Part shown: positions 17,933-26,358 of the stretch, one piece after another
How the letters are laid out: each line of letters opens with the position of its first letter
Numbering within the stretch: position 1 is the stretch's first letter
Assembly (NCBI RefSeq): GCF_009600605.1
Contig: NZ_VWNA01000001.1
Span: forward strand, 3,210,501 to 3,274,500
Direction: 5' to 3'
DNA from: Segnochrobactrum spirostomi
GTDB lineage: Bacteria > Pseudomonadota > Alphaproteobacteria > Rhizobiales > Segnochrobactraceae
DNA length: 64,000 bases
Program-made: the position numbers and the translations under genes
Notes under the pieces: model-generated
What the model was told of the DNA's origin: nothing
Database searches by the model: none
Seen by the model: the letters and a program-made list of their open reading frames with translations, nothing else

Positions 17933-19237
17933 ATGATGGCAGCGGCGACGCGGAATCGCAGATGGATGCGCGGCGCGGCCTGTGTGGCACTCGCCCTTCT
18001 CGTCGGTGCCTGCGGCGGCCGGGCGCGGGGCGTGCTCGTGCCCGAGGCCGTCAACACGCCCGGCACCGGCCGGGTCGACATGGTCGTCGCGACCACCCGC
18101 GCTCTCGACGAGACCAATCGCGGCGTGATGTTCTCCGGCGAGCGCGGCCTCGATGCGCGCTATGCGGAAATCGTCGTCTCGATCCCGCCGGACGCCAACC
18201 GCACCCGCGGCGACGTTCAATGGCCTTCGCGCCTGCCGGCCGATCCGGCCCGCGACTTCGTGACGGTGAAGGCGGACGTCCTCGAAAAGAGTGAGGTGCG
18301 GCCGGTGTTCGATCGCCTCGCCGCCGCCCACCGGCCGCGGCGCGTGCTCGTCTTCGTCCACGGCTACAACAGCAGCTTCGAGGACGCCGTCTACCGCTTC
18401 GCCCAGATCATTCACGATTCCGGCGCGCCGGTGGCCCCGGTGCTGTTCACCTGGCCGTCGCGCGGCCAGCTCCTCGCCTACAACTACGACCGCGAGAGCT
18501 CGACCTATTCCCGCGACGCCCTCGAAGAGGTGCTCTCGACCCTCGCCAAGGACCCGAAGGTGGACGAGGTCTCGATCCTCGCCCATTCCATGGGGAACTG
18601 GGTCACCCTGGAAACGCTGCGCCAGATGGCGATCCGCCACGGCGGTCGGCTGCCCAAGAAGATCAACGTCGTGATGCTCGCCGCGCCGGACGTCGACGTC
18701 GACGTGTTCCGCAGCCAGATCGCCGATATCCGCGCGCCGCGGCCGCAATTCATCCTGTTCGTGTCCCAGGACGACCGGGCGCTCGCGCTGTCGCGCACCA
18801 TCGCGGGCAACGTCTCCCGCCTCGGGGCCGTCGATCCGGAGCGCGAACCCTACAAGTCCGAACTCGCCCGCTTCGACATCAAGGTCATCGACCTGACCAA
18901 GCTCAAGACCGACGATCCGCTCAACCACGGCAAGTTCGCCTCGAGCCCCGAGGTGGTGCAGCTCATCGGGGCGCGCCTCGCGGAAGGGGATTCGGTCACG
19001 ACGATGAATGTCAGCCTCGGCGAGCGCATCGGCCAAGTGACGACCGGCGCGGCGGCGACCGTCGGGCAGGCGGCCGGGCTCGTGCTCAGCGCCCCCGTCG
19101 CGGCGATCGACAGCGGCACGCGGCGGTCCTACGGCGAGCGCGTCAAGCAACTCGGCGGCACGGCGGCCGATACGGTGAGCGCCACCGGCAGCGCGGTCGT
19201 CGAGGCGCCGGGCGATCTCGTCGGGCCGAACCGATGA
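17933..19237 (+). CDS. DUF900-type alpha/beta hydrolase lipoprotein
   Basis: The 434-residue product is a predicted lipoprotein: the lipobox LVGAC places the modified cysteine at residue 27. A domain of the alpha/beta-hydrolase fold (COG4782, DUF900) follows. It has FVHGYNSSFEDAVYR as the oxyanion-hole region, the nucleophile Ser219 in AHSMGN, and LAAPDVDVDVF as the acid strand. The C-terminal 80 residues are low-complexity Ala/Gly/Val with predicted helices. The substrate is unknown; members are annotated as esterase/lipase-like. Two adjacent ATGs (17933, 17936) follow GACGAGG. Confidence 0.87.
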   Translation: MMAAATRNRRWMRGAACVALALLVGACGGRARGVLVPEAVNTPGTGRVDMVVATTRALDETNRGVMFSGERGLDARYAEIVVSIPPDANRTRGDVQWPSRLPADPARDFVTVKADVLEKSEVRPVFDRLAAAHRPRRVLVFVHGYNSSFEDAVYRFAQIIHDSGAPVAPVLFTWPSRGQLLAYNYDRESSTYSRDALEEVLSTLAKDPKVDEVSILAHSMGNWVTLETLRQMAIRHGGRLPKKINVVMLAAPDVDVDVFRSQIADIRAPRPQFILFVSQDDRALALSRTIAGNVSRLGAVDPEREPYKSELARFDIKVIDLTKLKTDDPLNHGKFASSPEVVQLIGARLAEGDSVTTMNVSLGERIGQVTTGAAATVGQAAGLVLSAPVAAIDSGTRRSYGERVKQLGGTAADTVSATGSAVVEAPGDLVGPNR

Positions 19238-19268
19238 CGCTTCGCGTCGGCAGTGTGGACTAACGCTG

Positions 19269-19628
19269 TCACGCGCTCCGGCGCAGGGTGAAGGCGCCGG
19301 CGGCGACGACGAGCCAGCCGAGGATCAAGGCGGTGCCGCCGAACGGCGCGGCATGGGGAAAGGGCGGGGCGCCGAAGGCGTCCGTGCTCATCAGCCCGCC
19401 GGAGAACGACAGCGTTCCGAGAACGAGGATCGCGGCCGCGACGTCGAGCAGCCGTCCGCCGAACGGGCGGATCGCCACGATCGCGGCGACGGCGACCGCG
19501 TGGAGCATCAGAAACTGCGCCGCGACCGGGAAATTGGCGTAGCCGAGGTGAGCGCCGGCCGCCGCGGCGGCGACACCGGCGGCGCCCATCAGCCCGGCGA
19601 GGGCGAGTAGCCCCTTGCGCATCATCAT
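19269..19628 (-). CDS. DUF423 family small membrane protein
   Basis: A 119-residue protein with four predicted membrane helices and the DUF423 (YgdD-type) pattern: AAGVAAAAAGAHLG in helix 1, MLHAVAVAA in helix 2, SGGLMSTDA before helix 4, and PFGGTALILGWL in the last helix. The function is unknown. GAGG lies upstream of a run of ATG codons; the first of these (19628) was chosen. A TTG three bases earlier is possible. It is convergent with the lipoprotein hydrolase gene. Confidence 0.85.
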   Translation of the reverse strand: MMMRKGLLALAGLMGAAGVAAAAAGAHLGYANFPVAAQFLMLHAVAVAAIVAIRPFGGRLLDVAAAILVLGTLSFSGGLMSTDAFGAPPFPHAAPFGGTALILGWLVVAAGAFTLRRSA

Positions 19629-19661
19629 CAAGCGATCCTCAGGTCAAATCTGCGCCGCGCC

Positions 19662-20615
19662 TCAGGAGGCCTTGCTCTCCGGTGCGGTGCGTTCGCGCAG
19701 GCGGCGGATCTTCTCGGCGAGGCTCGGGGCGCTGCCCGGCGCGGCGAGATCGGACGCGTCTCTGGCGAGGAGTTCGTCGATCGGCCCGCCGCTGCCTTCG
19801 ACGGCGGCCGTCATCGCGGCGACTTCGGCGGCGATGTCGGAAAGCCGCTGGCGCAGCAGGGCGGCCTCGACGTCTTCGAGGCGGGCTGCCGCCGGTGCGG
19901 GAGGCGGCTCGGGCGCAGTCGGCTCGGCCGGTGCCGCGGCGGGCGCCTGCTTCAGCGCGGCGTTCTCGCTCTCGAGGGCGGCGACGCGCTCGGCGAGTGC
20001 CGCCTCGCGGTTTGCCGCTTCACGGGCGGCGGTCTCGCTCTCGGTCCGGGCGGCGATGCCATGCTCGCGCTGGACGAGGGCGCTCTCGCGCGCCGCGACG
20101 GCGCTCTCGCGCAGCGCGAGGCGGGCGAACGCCTCGCGGCGGTCGTCGGCATCGGGTGCCTTGGGTGCGGCTGCGGCGGCGGATTTGGCCGCGGAGAGTT
20201 CGGCGAGCAGCGCCGCGATGCGGGCTTCCGCGGCGGCGAGCGCGGCCCCGGTCGCATCGGGGTCCGCGGGGGCCACCCCATGAGGCGCTACGCCATGGGG
20301 CGACGGCATGTCCGGCGCCGGCATCGGGATCGCCGGCATCGCGGTCGCCGCGCCGGGCTGGGCATAACGCAGGCGGGCATTCTCGATGCGGGCGCGGCGT
20401 AAAGTCTCATTCAGCGCCTCGACGCGCGCCTCGAGCTGGCGGATCGCGATGGCATGCTCGGCGCGCAGCTTGTCGAGTTCGGGCCGCTTGGCGGAGGCCG
20501 GCCGCATCTCGCGCCGCTTGTAGCGCGGCCGTCGCAGCAGGAAGGCCAGCACGATCAGAAGGACGATGGTGCCGACCACGGCGGTCGCCACGTTGATGAG
20601 ATCGGTCTCGCTCAA
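19662..20615 (-). CDS. Hypothetical single-pass membrane protein with long coiled coil
   Basis: I do not recognise a named family. The 317-residue product has one membrane helix (about 11-27), a basic patch RRPRYKRREMR, and a helical coiled-coil segment (48-84). A short PHGVAPHGVAP repeat lies near 106-116, and a long Ala/Glu/Arg-rich coiled coil runs to about 275. The translation starts at TTG with GGAGG seven bases upstream. The layout (anchor plus cytoplasmic coiled coil) resembles structural or scaffold proteins, but the role is unknown. The PHGVAP repeat comes from a 15-base DNA repeat also seen near 60,960. Confidence 0.7.
   Translation of the reverse strand: MSETDLINVATAVVGTIVLLIVLAFLLRRPRYKRREMRPASAKRPELDKLRAEHAIAIRQLEARVEALNETLRRARIENARLRYAQPGAATAMPAIPMPAPDMPSPHGVAPHGVAPADPDATGAALAAAEARIAALLAELSAAKSAAAAAPKAPDADDRREAFARLALRESAVAARESALVQREHGIAARTESETAAREAANREAALAERVAALESENAALKQAPAAAPAEPTAPEPPPAPAAARLEDVEAALLRQRLSDIAAEVAAMTAAVEGSGGPIDELLARDASDLAAPGSAPSLAEKIRRLRERTAPESKAS
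20275..20304. repeat. 15-bp tandem repeat, two units (coding)
   Basis: Two adjacent 15-base units resemble ACGCCATGAGGTGCG with a few substitutions. In the minus-strand coiled-coil gene they encode HGVAP repeats. The same unit occurs three times at 60952-60996. Confidence 0.6.
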
Positions 20616-20860
20616 GTCTCACCCTCCGCACGGTCCGCCCGCCGGCGCGCCGCGGCGCGCGTGCTCACGGGCTCCGGCCCAGCACGCCACCCCGCGTTCC
20701 GCCGCGGCCGATCTGGCGCGCCTCCGTCACGGCGAAGGGAGGTTCGCGCGTGGCGGCGGCCCGATCCGGTCGGCCGGAGCGTCCCGTGAATGGAACTCTC
20801 TCGTTCGCAGATAAGATGGTCCGCCTTCAAAAAGATAGGGGCGAAGCGGACACGGGCGGC

Positions 20861-21556
20861 TCAGAACGGGTTCCAGGTCGCCTGGGGGGTGAATTTCAGA
20901 TAGCCGAGATTGATTCCGAGCCTGAGGCCCACCCCCGAGCGGATCGGGGCGACATAGGTGGTGTTGACGGCGAGTAGCGTCATGCCGAAGCCGCCGACGA
21001 CATAGGCCGAGCCGCTGACGCCGACGAAGCGCTGGAACAGGGTATCGATGCTCGGCAGGCGATAGACCAGCATCATCACCCGGGCACCGTCGCCGCCGAG
21101 ATCGAAGCCGAGCGAGGGTCCCTGCCAGAACACGTGCTGTGCCGGCTGGCCCTGGAGATAGAGGTCGCCCTCGCCGTAGCGCAGGCCACCGAACAGGGCG
21201 CCGGTCGCCTCCTGGCCGAGGATATAGCCGTTCGGCTCGCCATATTTCGCGAACGCCTGTTCGATCACGGTGGCGAGGCCGCCGGAGATCGAGCCGAAGA
21301 AATGGTGGCCGGTCTTGAGGATTTCGGCAGAGCTGTAGGTGCTACTGTTGGGGGCGCCTTGGGCGGGCGGCGCGCCTTGGGCAGGCGCACCTTGGGCCGG
21401 GGCCGCAGGCGCGATCGGCTGGGCGGCGGCCGGGGCCGGCGAGGCGTTGCTCGGCAGGGTGTATGGGTCGGATCCGTCGCTCTGGGCGCGGGCGAGCGTG
21501 ATCGTGGCGCCGAGGATCACGAGGACGGCGGCGAGCCTGACGAAGGGTGCGATCAT
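20861..21556 (-). CDS. eipA: Periplasmic envelope-integrity protein EipA (DUF1134)
   Basis: Secreted protein of the DUF1134 family, whose Brucella member EipA supports cell-envelope integrity. The 231-residue product has a signal peptide (1-24, ending TLARAQ) and a Pro/Ala/Gly linker with AQGAP repeats (about 40-70). The conserved domain begins near residue 75 with SAEILKTGHHFFGSISGGLA and includes QGPSLGFDLGGDGARVMMLVY. AAGGAG precedes the ATG. It is divergent from chpT and sits close to ctrA, which fits the CtrA control described for this gene in Brucella. No full CtrA box is visible in the 243-base gap. Confidence 0.88.
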   Translation of the reverse strand: MIAPFVRLAAVLVILGATITLARAQSDGSDPYTLPSNASPAPAAAQPIAPAAPAQGAPAQGAPPAQGAPNSSTYSSAEILKTGHHFFGSISGGLATVIEQAFAKYGEPNGYILGQEATGALFGGLRYGEGDLYLQGQPAQHVFWQGPSLGFDLGGDGARVMMLVYRLPSIDTLFQRFVGVSGSAYVVGGFGMTLLAVNTTYVAPIRSGVGLRLGINLGYLKFTPQATWNPF

Positions 21557-21799
21557 CGGGCGTGGTCTCCTTGGTGGTCCGCTGCGCCCCCGCGCGCCCC
21601 GATCGAGAGTGGCGGTGTCGGCCGGTGCGGCCGGTCGTCGATGCTTTCTCTGGAGTCGATGTGGTCTGTCGGTCCGATGTCGTCACTCGGGTCGATGTTG
21701 TCCCTGGACCGGGCGGCGTGTAAGGCTCCCGCCCCCGAACGGTCCGCCGCGATGTCTTCGCCGGCGTGCCCGACCTGTCCGCTACCGACGAGCCCAACG

Positions 21800-22441
21800 A
21801 TGAGCCAGCCCCCGATGAGCCTCGACCTTGCCGCGCTCCTCTGCAGTCGCATCTGCCACGACGTCATCAGTCCGGTCGGGGCGATCAACAACGGGCTCGA
21901 GGTGCTCGACGAGGACGATTCGGGCGACATGCGCGATGTCGCCATGGACCTTATCCGCAAGAGCGCACGGCAGGCGTCGGCGCGGCTGCAATTCGCGCGG
22001 CTCGCCTTCGGCTTCGCCGGCTCGGCCGGGGCGGCGGTCGATCTCAACGATGCGGAGCGGTTGGCGCGCGGATATGTCGAGGGCGACAAGACCAGCCTCG
22101 ATTGGCGCATCCCGGCCGCGCTGGTTGCGAAGGATCGCGTCAAGCTTCTCCTCGTCCTCATCGTTCTGGCGCTGCAGGCGGTCCCGCGCGGAGGGTCGCT
22201 GAGGGTGTGGGCGGCCGGCGCGGCCGAAAACGGCGATCTCGTCGTCGCGGCGACCGGTTCGCATGCCCGCATTCCGCCGGGCTACGAGGCCCTGATCGCG
22301 GGCACCCAGATCGAGCCGCTCGATGCTCATACCGTGGTGCCGTATTATGCAGGCCTGCTCGCCCGCTCGATCGGCATCTCGATCCGCATCGCCAAGGACG
22401 GCGACACAGTGACCTTCGTCGCGGGCGAACGGGCCGCCTGA
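21800..22441 (+). CDS. chpT: Histidine phosphotransferase ChpT
   Basis: Cytoplasmic phosphotransfer protein that carries phosphate from the CckA receiver domain to CtrA (and CpdR). The 213-residue product has the dimerisation/phosphorylation helix LLCSRICHDVISPVGAINNG with His20 as the phospho-site. A degenerate ATPase-like domain follows (KLLLVLIVLALQAVPRGG). Two starts are possible (21800 and 21815); the ribosome site is weak for both. It is convergent with ctrA, only 29 bases separating their ends. CckA is encoded about 22 kb downstream. Confidence 0.92.
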   Translation: MSQPPMSLDLAALLCSRICHDVISPVGAINNGLEVLDEDDSGDMRDVAMDLIRKSARQASARLQFARLAFGFAGSAGAAVDLNDAERLARGYVEGDKTSLDWRIPAALVAKDRVKLLLVLIVLALQAVPRGGSLRVWAAGAAENGDLVVAATGSHARIPPGYEALIAGTQIEPLDAHTVVPYYAGLLARSIGISIRIAKDGDTVTFVAGERAA

Positions 22442-22470
22442 GCGGCGCCCGTCGGCCCGGGGGAGGCGGT

Positions 22471-23172
22471 TCAGGCGCTGTCGCGCACCGCCTCTTCGTC
22501 GCCTTCGCGCAGGACGTAGCCACGGCCCCACACGGTCTCGATGTAGTTTCGGCCGCCCGTCGCCGCCGACAGCTTCTTGCGCAGCTTGCAGATGAAGACG
22601 TCGATGATCTTCAGCTCGGGCTCGTCCATGCCGCCATAGAGATGGTTGAGGAACATCTCCTTGGTCAGCGTGGTGCCTTTGCGGAGCGAGAGCAGCTCCA
22701 GCATCTGATATTCCTTGCCCGTCAGATGCACCCGGGTGCCGCCGACCTCGACCGTTTTGGTGTCGAGATTGACGAGCAGGTCGCCGGTCTGGATGACGGA
22801 CTGGGCGTGTCCCTTGGAGCGGCGCACCACCGCGTGGATGCGGGCGATGAGCTCGTCCTTGTGGAACGGCTTCGTCATGTAATCGTCGGCGCCGAAGCCG
22901 AGGCCGCGAACCTTGTCCTCGATGTTCCCGAGGCCCGAGAGGATGAAGATCGGGGTCTTCACCTTGGACAGGCGCAGCGCCCGCAGCACCTCGTAACCGG
23001 ACATGTCCGGCAGGTTCAGGTCGAGCAGGATGATGTCGTAATCGTAGAGCTTGCCGAGGTCGATGCCTTCCTCGCCTAAGTCGGTGACGTAGACGTTGAA
23101 GCGCTCCGACTTGAGCATCAGTTCGATGCTCTGCGCGATCGCGCTGTCGTCCTCAATCAGCAGTACGCGCAT
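22471..23172 (-). CDS. ctrA: Cell-cycle response regulator CtrA
   Basis: OmpR-family master regulator that silences replication initiation and activates flagellar, division and envelope genes. The 233-residue product has a receiver domain with the acidic pocket EDD (7-9), phospho-acceptor Asp51 in LLDLNLPD, and the switch lysine in MTKPF. A winged-helix domain follows, with [20 protein letters not shown] and the recognition segment [18 protein letters not shown] precedes the ATG; the upstream extension of the frame is Arg-rich and non-homologous. The conserved Ala-Ala degradation signal of Caulobacter CtrA is not present: the C-terminus here ends DSA. Confidence 0.96.
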   Translation of the reverse strand: MRVLLIEDDSAIAQSIELMLKSERFNVYVTDLGEEGIDLGKLYDYDIILLDLNLPDMSGYEVLRALRLSKVKTPIFILSGLGNIEDKVRGLGFGADDYMTKPFHKDELIARIHAVVRRSKGHAQSVIQTGDLLVNLDTKTVEVGGTRVHLTGKEYQMLELLSLRKGTTLTKEMFLNHLYGGMDEPELKIIDVFICKLRKKLSAATGGRNYIETVWGRGYVLREGDEEAVRDSA

Positions 23173-23286
23173 GCCAATTACCTCGTGTTCGACGGACCTC
23201 TCGGCACGACGACGACGGTCGCCCGTTCGCTGTCGCAAAAGGGCCGTCGCGCTTCGGAAGCGTCTGCGTAGGACTGCTGGTGTCCC

Positions 23287-23347
23287 GACTCAACGGTACT
23301 CAAGAAGGGTTAACAGATTGCGATTCGCCTAGGCAAATCCCGTTAAC
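23287..23347 (-). promoter_or_regulatory. Candidate ctrA promoter region with CtrA half-sites and CcrM sites
   Basis: Within 115-175 bases upstream of ctrA are two GTTAAC palindromes (23309-23314 and 23342-23347), each containing TTAAC, the CtrA half-site. Two GANTC sites (GACTC 23287-23291, GATTC 23322-23326), targets of the CcrM methylase, lie in the same stretch. The half-sites are 33 bases apart and do not form a standard TTAA-N7-TTAA box. Confidence 0.45.
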
Positions 23348-23608
23348 GACGAGCGCGTCCCAACCTGTGGAAGGCCTCTGAAAGCGAGGCATTCCAACCT
23401 GTTGCAATGCGCCTCGCGCCGGGAAGCCGGGGCGTCGCCCTGCTTTCCTTCGAAGTGCAATCCCAGCCGATGGCCGAGCCGAATGGTTACTCAAACCGGT
23501 AAACGTTCCCTTACCGACGCCCCAACGCATTCGTGATCTGAAGAGCCGCGGCCAACCTTTTGGAAAGACTCACGCTCTATCCTCCCCTTCATAAGGGAGT
23601 GACACCAG

Positions 23609-24004
23609 ATGAAGCCGCGCGACACACACCTTCGCTCCAAGCAGTTCCAACTCGACGAGGCGCGCCGCCGCCTCGCGCAGATCGAGTACATGATCGCCGA
23701 TCTGATGCGCATGGCCGGCGAGCTCGACCAGCAGATCGCGGTCGAGGAGCAGAAGAGCGGCGTCACCGACCCGTCTCACTTCGCCTACCCGACCTTTGCG
23801 CGCGCGGCGCGGCAGCGGCGGGACAATTTGATGGTCTCGGTGCACGGCCTCGAGGCGCAGCGCGATCAGGCCGCCTCGGCGCTTGCCGACGTCGAATCCG
23901 AACACGCGGCCTTGATGCTCAAGGTTGAGCGGATGGACGCGGCGGCGCTGCACACCCACGCCCGTCCGCACCACGACTCCCGGCCGTCGCATCGCGCCGC
24001 CTGA
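23609..24004 (+). CDS. fliJ: FliJ-like flagellar export protein
   Basis: A 131-residue, almost wholly helical, charged protein with coiled-coil character (residues 10-115), matching the short FliJ type next to ctrA in Hyphomicrobiales: N-terminal MKPRDTHLRSKQFQLDEARR and later IAVEEQKSGVTDPSHFAYP. FliJ is the soluble stalk/chaperone that couples the FliI ATPase to the flagellar export gate. The C-terminal tail is His-rich. GGGAG precedes the ATG. FliI is not adjacent here, unlike in some relatives. A GACTC (CcrM) site lies about 40 bases upstream of the start. Confidence 0.8.
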   Translation: MKPRDTHLRSKQFQLDEARRRLAQIEYMIADLMRMAGELDQQIAVEEQKSGVTDPSHFAYPTFARAARQRRDNLMVSVHGLEAQRDQAASALADVESEHAALMLKVERMDAAALHTHARPHHDSRPSHRAA

Positions 24005-24060
24005 GGCCGGCATCGCGCCCGCCGTGAGGGGCGGTGGGGCGCTACAGGGCCAGAACAAAG

Positions 24061-24098
24061 GAAGCCGGAGCGTCTGTGCGCTCCGGCTTCGTCGTTTG
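24061..24098. terminator. Bidirectional intrinsic terminator after fliJ
   Basis: A perfect 12-base-pair stem (GAAGCCGGAGCG at 24061-24072, CGCTCCGGCTTC at 24079-24090) with loop TCTGTG is followed by GTCGTTT. It lies between two convergent genes (fliJ and the hydrolase at 24112) and can serve both. Confidence 0.8.
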
Positions 24099-24111
24099 CG
24101 GGGGAGGGGGG

Positions 24112-25323
24112 TCAGTAGGCGAACACCTCGTCGACCCAATCGAGCACCCGGCGATTGAGGAGCGAACGGTTGCCCATCTCGCACGGATCGCCGGCCCCGT
24201 CCGCCGCCTCGAAGGGCATCAGCGTCTTCGGGCCCCGCACCGCCTCGAACACGGCCTCGGCGCTCTTCGCCAGCGGATCGTTCTCGGCCTGGGTGATCAG
24301 GGTCGGGCAGGTGATGCGGTGGGTGATCCCGTTCAGGGTGAACTTCGAGATCTCGTTCAGATAATCCGCGAGGGTGTCGACCCCGTGGACCCAGAAGCCG
24401 CGCCGCTTGATCTTCCAGGTCAGGGTGCGGTCGAAATCGATGGCCGAATCGAGGAGCTCCAGCACATCGGGGGCGACGTTGGAGAGGTCCTCCATCTCGT
24501 GGGGCTCGACGCCGAGCTGGGCGCCGAGGTCCTGCAGCGGCCCGGCCATGCTCCAGATGCCCGGGTCGGCGATGCAGGCGGCGATGCGCGGGTCGCAGGC
24601 CGCCGTGCGCAAGGCGAGATGGCCGCCGAGGCTCCAGCCGCTGACGGCGATGCGCTTCGCATCGACCACCGGCAGCGTCAGGGCGACGTTGAGCACGGCG
24701 TCGATCACGGATTCCCAATCGGGCCGCATCTTGGCGCTGCCCTGCACGAGCATCGCCCCCTGGCCGGGGCCGTCGAAGATCATGCAATGATAGCCGCGCT
24801 GAGACGCCGCCACGACCGAGGCGAGATAGACGTCGCTCATCGTGCCGTCATAGCCGTTGATGAAGATGATGAGCGGGCGCAGCGACATCGGACGGGTCGC
24901 GGCGGGGATGAAATAGCCCGGCAGCCACCAGCGCTCGAACGGAATGCTGAGGGGCGTCGCCTGCGCCTCGAGCAGCGACATGGCCTGGTCGAAAGCGCGG
25001 GTCTGGTTGGCGTGGGCGGCGCGCAGGCGCCGGTCCACCGCTGCGCCATAGAGCGGATGATAGGCGGTGGCGTAGAAGGCGCTGGCGCGGAACAGGAGGT
25101 CGCGCGCGCTGGCGCGGCGGCCGAGAGCGAGGGCGTCCTGCGCCTCCGCCATCAGGCGGTCCGCCGCCGTGTTCCAGGCCTCGAAATAAGCGGAATCGTC
25201 CCCCTTGCCGACGGCGCGGGCGGCGGCGAGCACCTCGCCGAAATCGGCCCCGCCATAGGGAATGTAGGCGAGCGGCCAGGTGCCGAGCCGGTCGTGCAAG
25301 TCGTCCTCGAACAGGAGCCCCAT
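24112..25323 (-). CDS. Alpha/beta hydrolase, prolyl-oligopeptidase-like (FrsA/DHPON-hydrolase type)
   Basis: The 403-residue protein has a helical N-terminal domain (about 1-140) and a C-terminal alpha/beta-hydrolase domain. The nucleophile motif is SGWSLGGH, preceded by FDGPGQGAML. The layout matches C-C hydrolases such as 2,6-dihydroxypseudooxynicotine hydrolase and FrsA-like esterases. The acid (QAENDPL) and a possible histidine partner can be placed, but the substrate cannot. GAGG lies just upstream of the ATG at 25323; twelve residues encoded upstream are dropped. It is transcribed toward fliJ and divergently from mmcB. Confidence 0.82.
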   Translation of the reverse strand: MGLLFEDDLHDRLGTWPLAYIPYGGADFGEVLAAARAVGKGDDSAYFEAWNTAADRLMAEAQDALALGRRASARDLLFRASAFYATAYHPLYGAAVDRRLRAAHANQTRAFDQAMSLLEAQATPLSIPFERWWLPGYFIPAATRPMSLRPLIIFINGYDGTMSDVYLASVVAASQRGYHCMIFDGPGQGAMLVQGSAKMRPDWESVIDAVLNVALTLPVVDAKRIAVSGWSLGGHLALRTAACDPRIAACIADPGIWSMAGPLQDLGAQLGVEPHEMEDLSNVAPDVLELLDSAIDFDRTLTWKIKRRGFWVHGVDTLADYLNEISKFTLNGITHRITCPTLITQAENDPLAKSAEAVFEAVRGPKTLMPFEAADGAGDPCEMGNRSLLNRRVLDWVDEVFAY

Positions 25324-25456
25324 GGTGTCCTCGTGTTGGCGCCGGCGGGCGGGGCGCAATGCGCCACGGTGAATAGGGCCGACCCTATCGGTGGGGGCTT
25401 TCGCGATCCTGTTGTCGGCGCGGTGGGACAGCTCGTGATGGGTCTTGCAATATGCG

Positions 25457-25471
25457 GAACAAAGAGAGAAC
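25457..25471 (+). promoter_or_regulatory. LexA (SOS) box upstream of mmcB
   Basis: A perfect alphaproteobacterial SOS operator, GAAC-N7-GAAC (spacer AAAGAGA), ends 18 bases before the mmcB ATG. This position overlaps the likely promoter or transcript start, as expected for repression. Confidence 0.8.
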
Positions 25472-25489
25472 TATAGGGCGGGTTAGAAT

Positions 25490-26011
25490 ATGAATTCCGC
25501 CCTTTCTGGTATCGCCATGGCCGGTTTCCGCAGCTTCGCCGCAGCCGATCCTTTGATTGACGGGCGGCAATCCGAGACGGCGCTCAGGGTGCGCCGCGGC
25601 ATCGGGCGTCTGTTGCGCGCGCACGGCTTCGCGATGATCGCGGAGCTGCCGCTCGCCTCCGGCCGGCGGGCGGACCTGATCGCCCTCGGGGCGACGGGTG
25701 AGGTGCTGATCGTCGAGATCAAGTCGTCGATTGCGGATTTTCGGGCCGACGCGAAGTGGCCGGATTATCGCCGGCACTGCGACCGGCTGTTTTTCGCCAC
25801 CGTGCCCGAGGTCCCGGCGGAGATCTTTCCGGAGGAGGCGGGACTGATGGTGACGGACGGTCACGAGGCCGCGATCCTGCGCGAGGCACCGCTGCATCCG
25901 ATGCCGGGGGCGACCCGCAAGGCGCTGCTGCTGCGCTTCGCCCAGGCCGCCGCCCGGCGCCTACATGATCTCGCCGATCCCGGCGCTGCCGCCTTCGACC
26001 GCCTGCTGTGA
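25490..26011 (+). CDS. mmcB: MmcB family DNA repair protein
   Basis: The 173-residue protein belongs to the MmcB family (COG5321), needed for mitomycin C resistance in Caulobacter and SOS-induced there. It has a PD-(D/E)XK nuclease-like core: GRRADLIAL followed by EVLIVEIKSSIADFRADAKW, where the Asp and the E-x-K are the expected metal/catalytic residues. CDRLFFATVPEVPAEIFPEEAGL follows. A perfect LexA box directly upstream supports DNA-damage regulation. The exact lesion or substrate is unknown. Confidence 0.9.
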   Translation: MNSALSGIAMAGFRSFAAADPLIDGRQSETALRVRRGIGRLLRAHGFAMIAELPLASGRRADLIALGATGEVLIVEIKSSIADFRADAKWPDYRRHCDRLFFATVPEVPAEIFPEEAGLMVTDGHEAAILREAPLHPMPGATRKALLLRFAQAAARRLHDLADPGAAAFDRLL

Positions 26012-26101
26012 CGCGCGCGTTCGTGCCCGCGGGCCGCGGGAAAAGATGAGCTGATCGGGAAAATATGTGAGCCGAGCGTGGGGATCTGAGCTTCGGCGTG
26101 A

Positions 26102-26178
26102 TGGTCGGAGCGGCGAGATTCGAACTCGCGACCCCTTGCACCCCATGCAAGTGCGCTACCAGGCTGCGCTACGCTCCG
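26102..26178 (-). tRNA. tRNA-Pro (anticodon GGG)
   Basis: Read on the minus strand, the 77 bases fold as a full cloverleaf. The acceptor stem is CGGAGCG/CGCTCCG, the D arm is GCGC/GCGC, and the anticodon stem is CTTGC/GCAAG with loop ATGGGGT (anticodon GGG). The T arm is GCGAG/CTCGC with TTCGAAT. The CCA end is encoded. It reads the proline codon CCC (and CCU). Confidence 0.95.
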
Positions 26179-26358
26179 ACGGCCGTTGTCCTACCGGTCC
26201 GTGCGCCGGAGAGCAAGCGCAAACGGGCCTTCGCCATCAATTGCCGGTGGGGAGCCGGCTGGCTGCGCTCGGGTTCGCCCCGTCGTTCCGGGGCGGAGGG
26301 GCGCTCGAATTCCGGTAAACCGGGTCGCCCGGGCGCCTGCGACAGGACCGGGAGGCGG

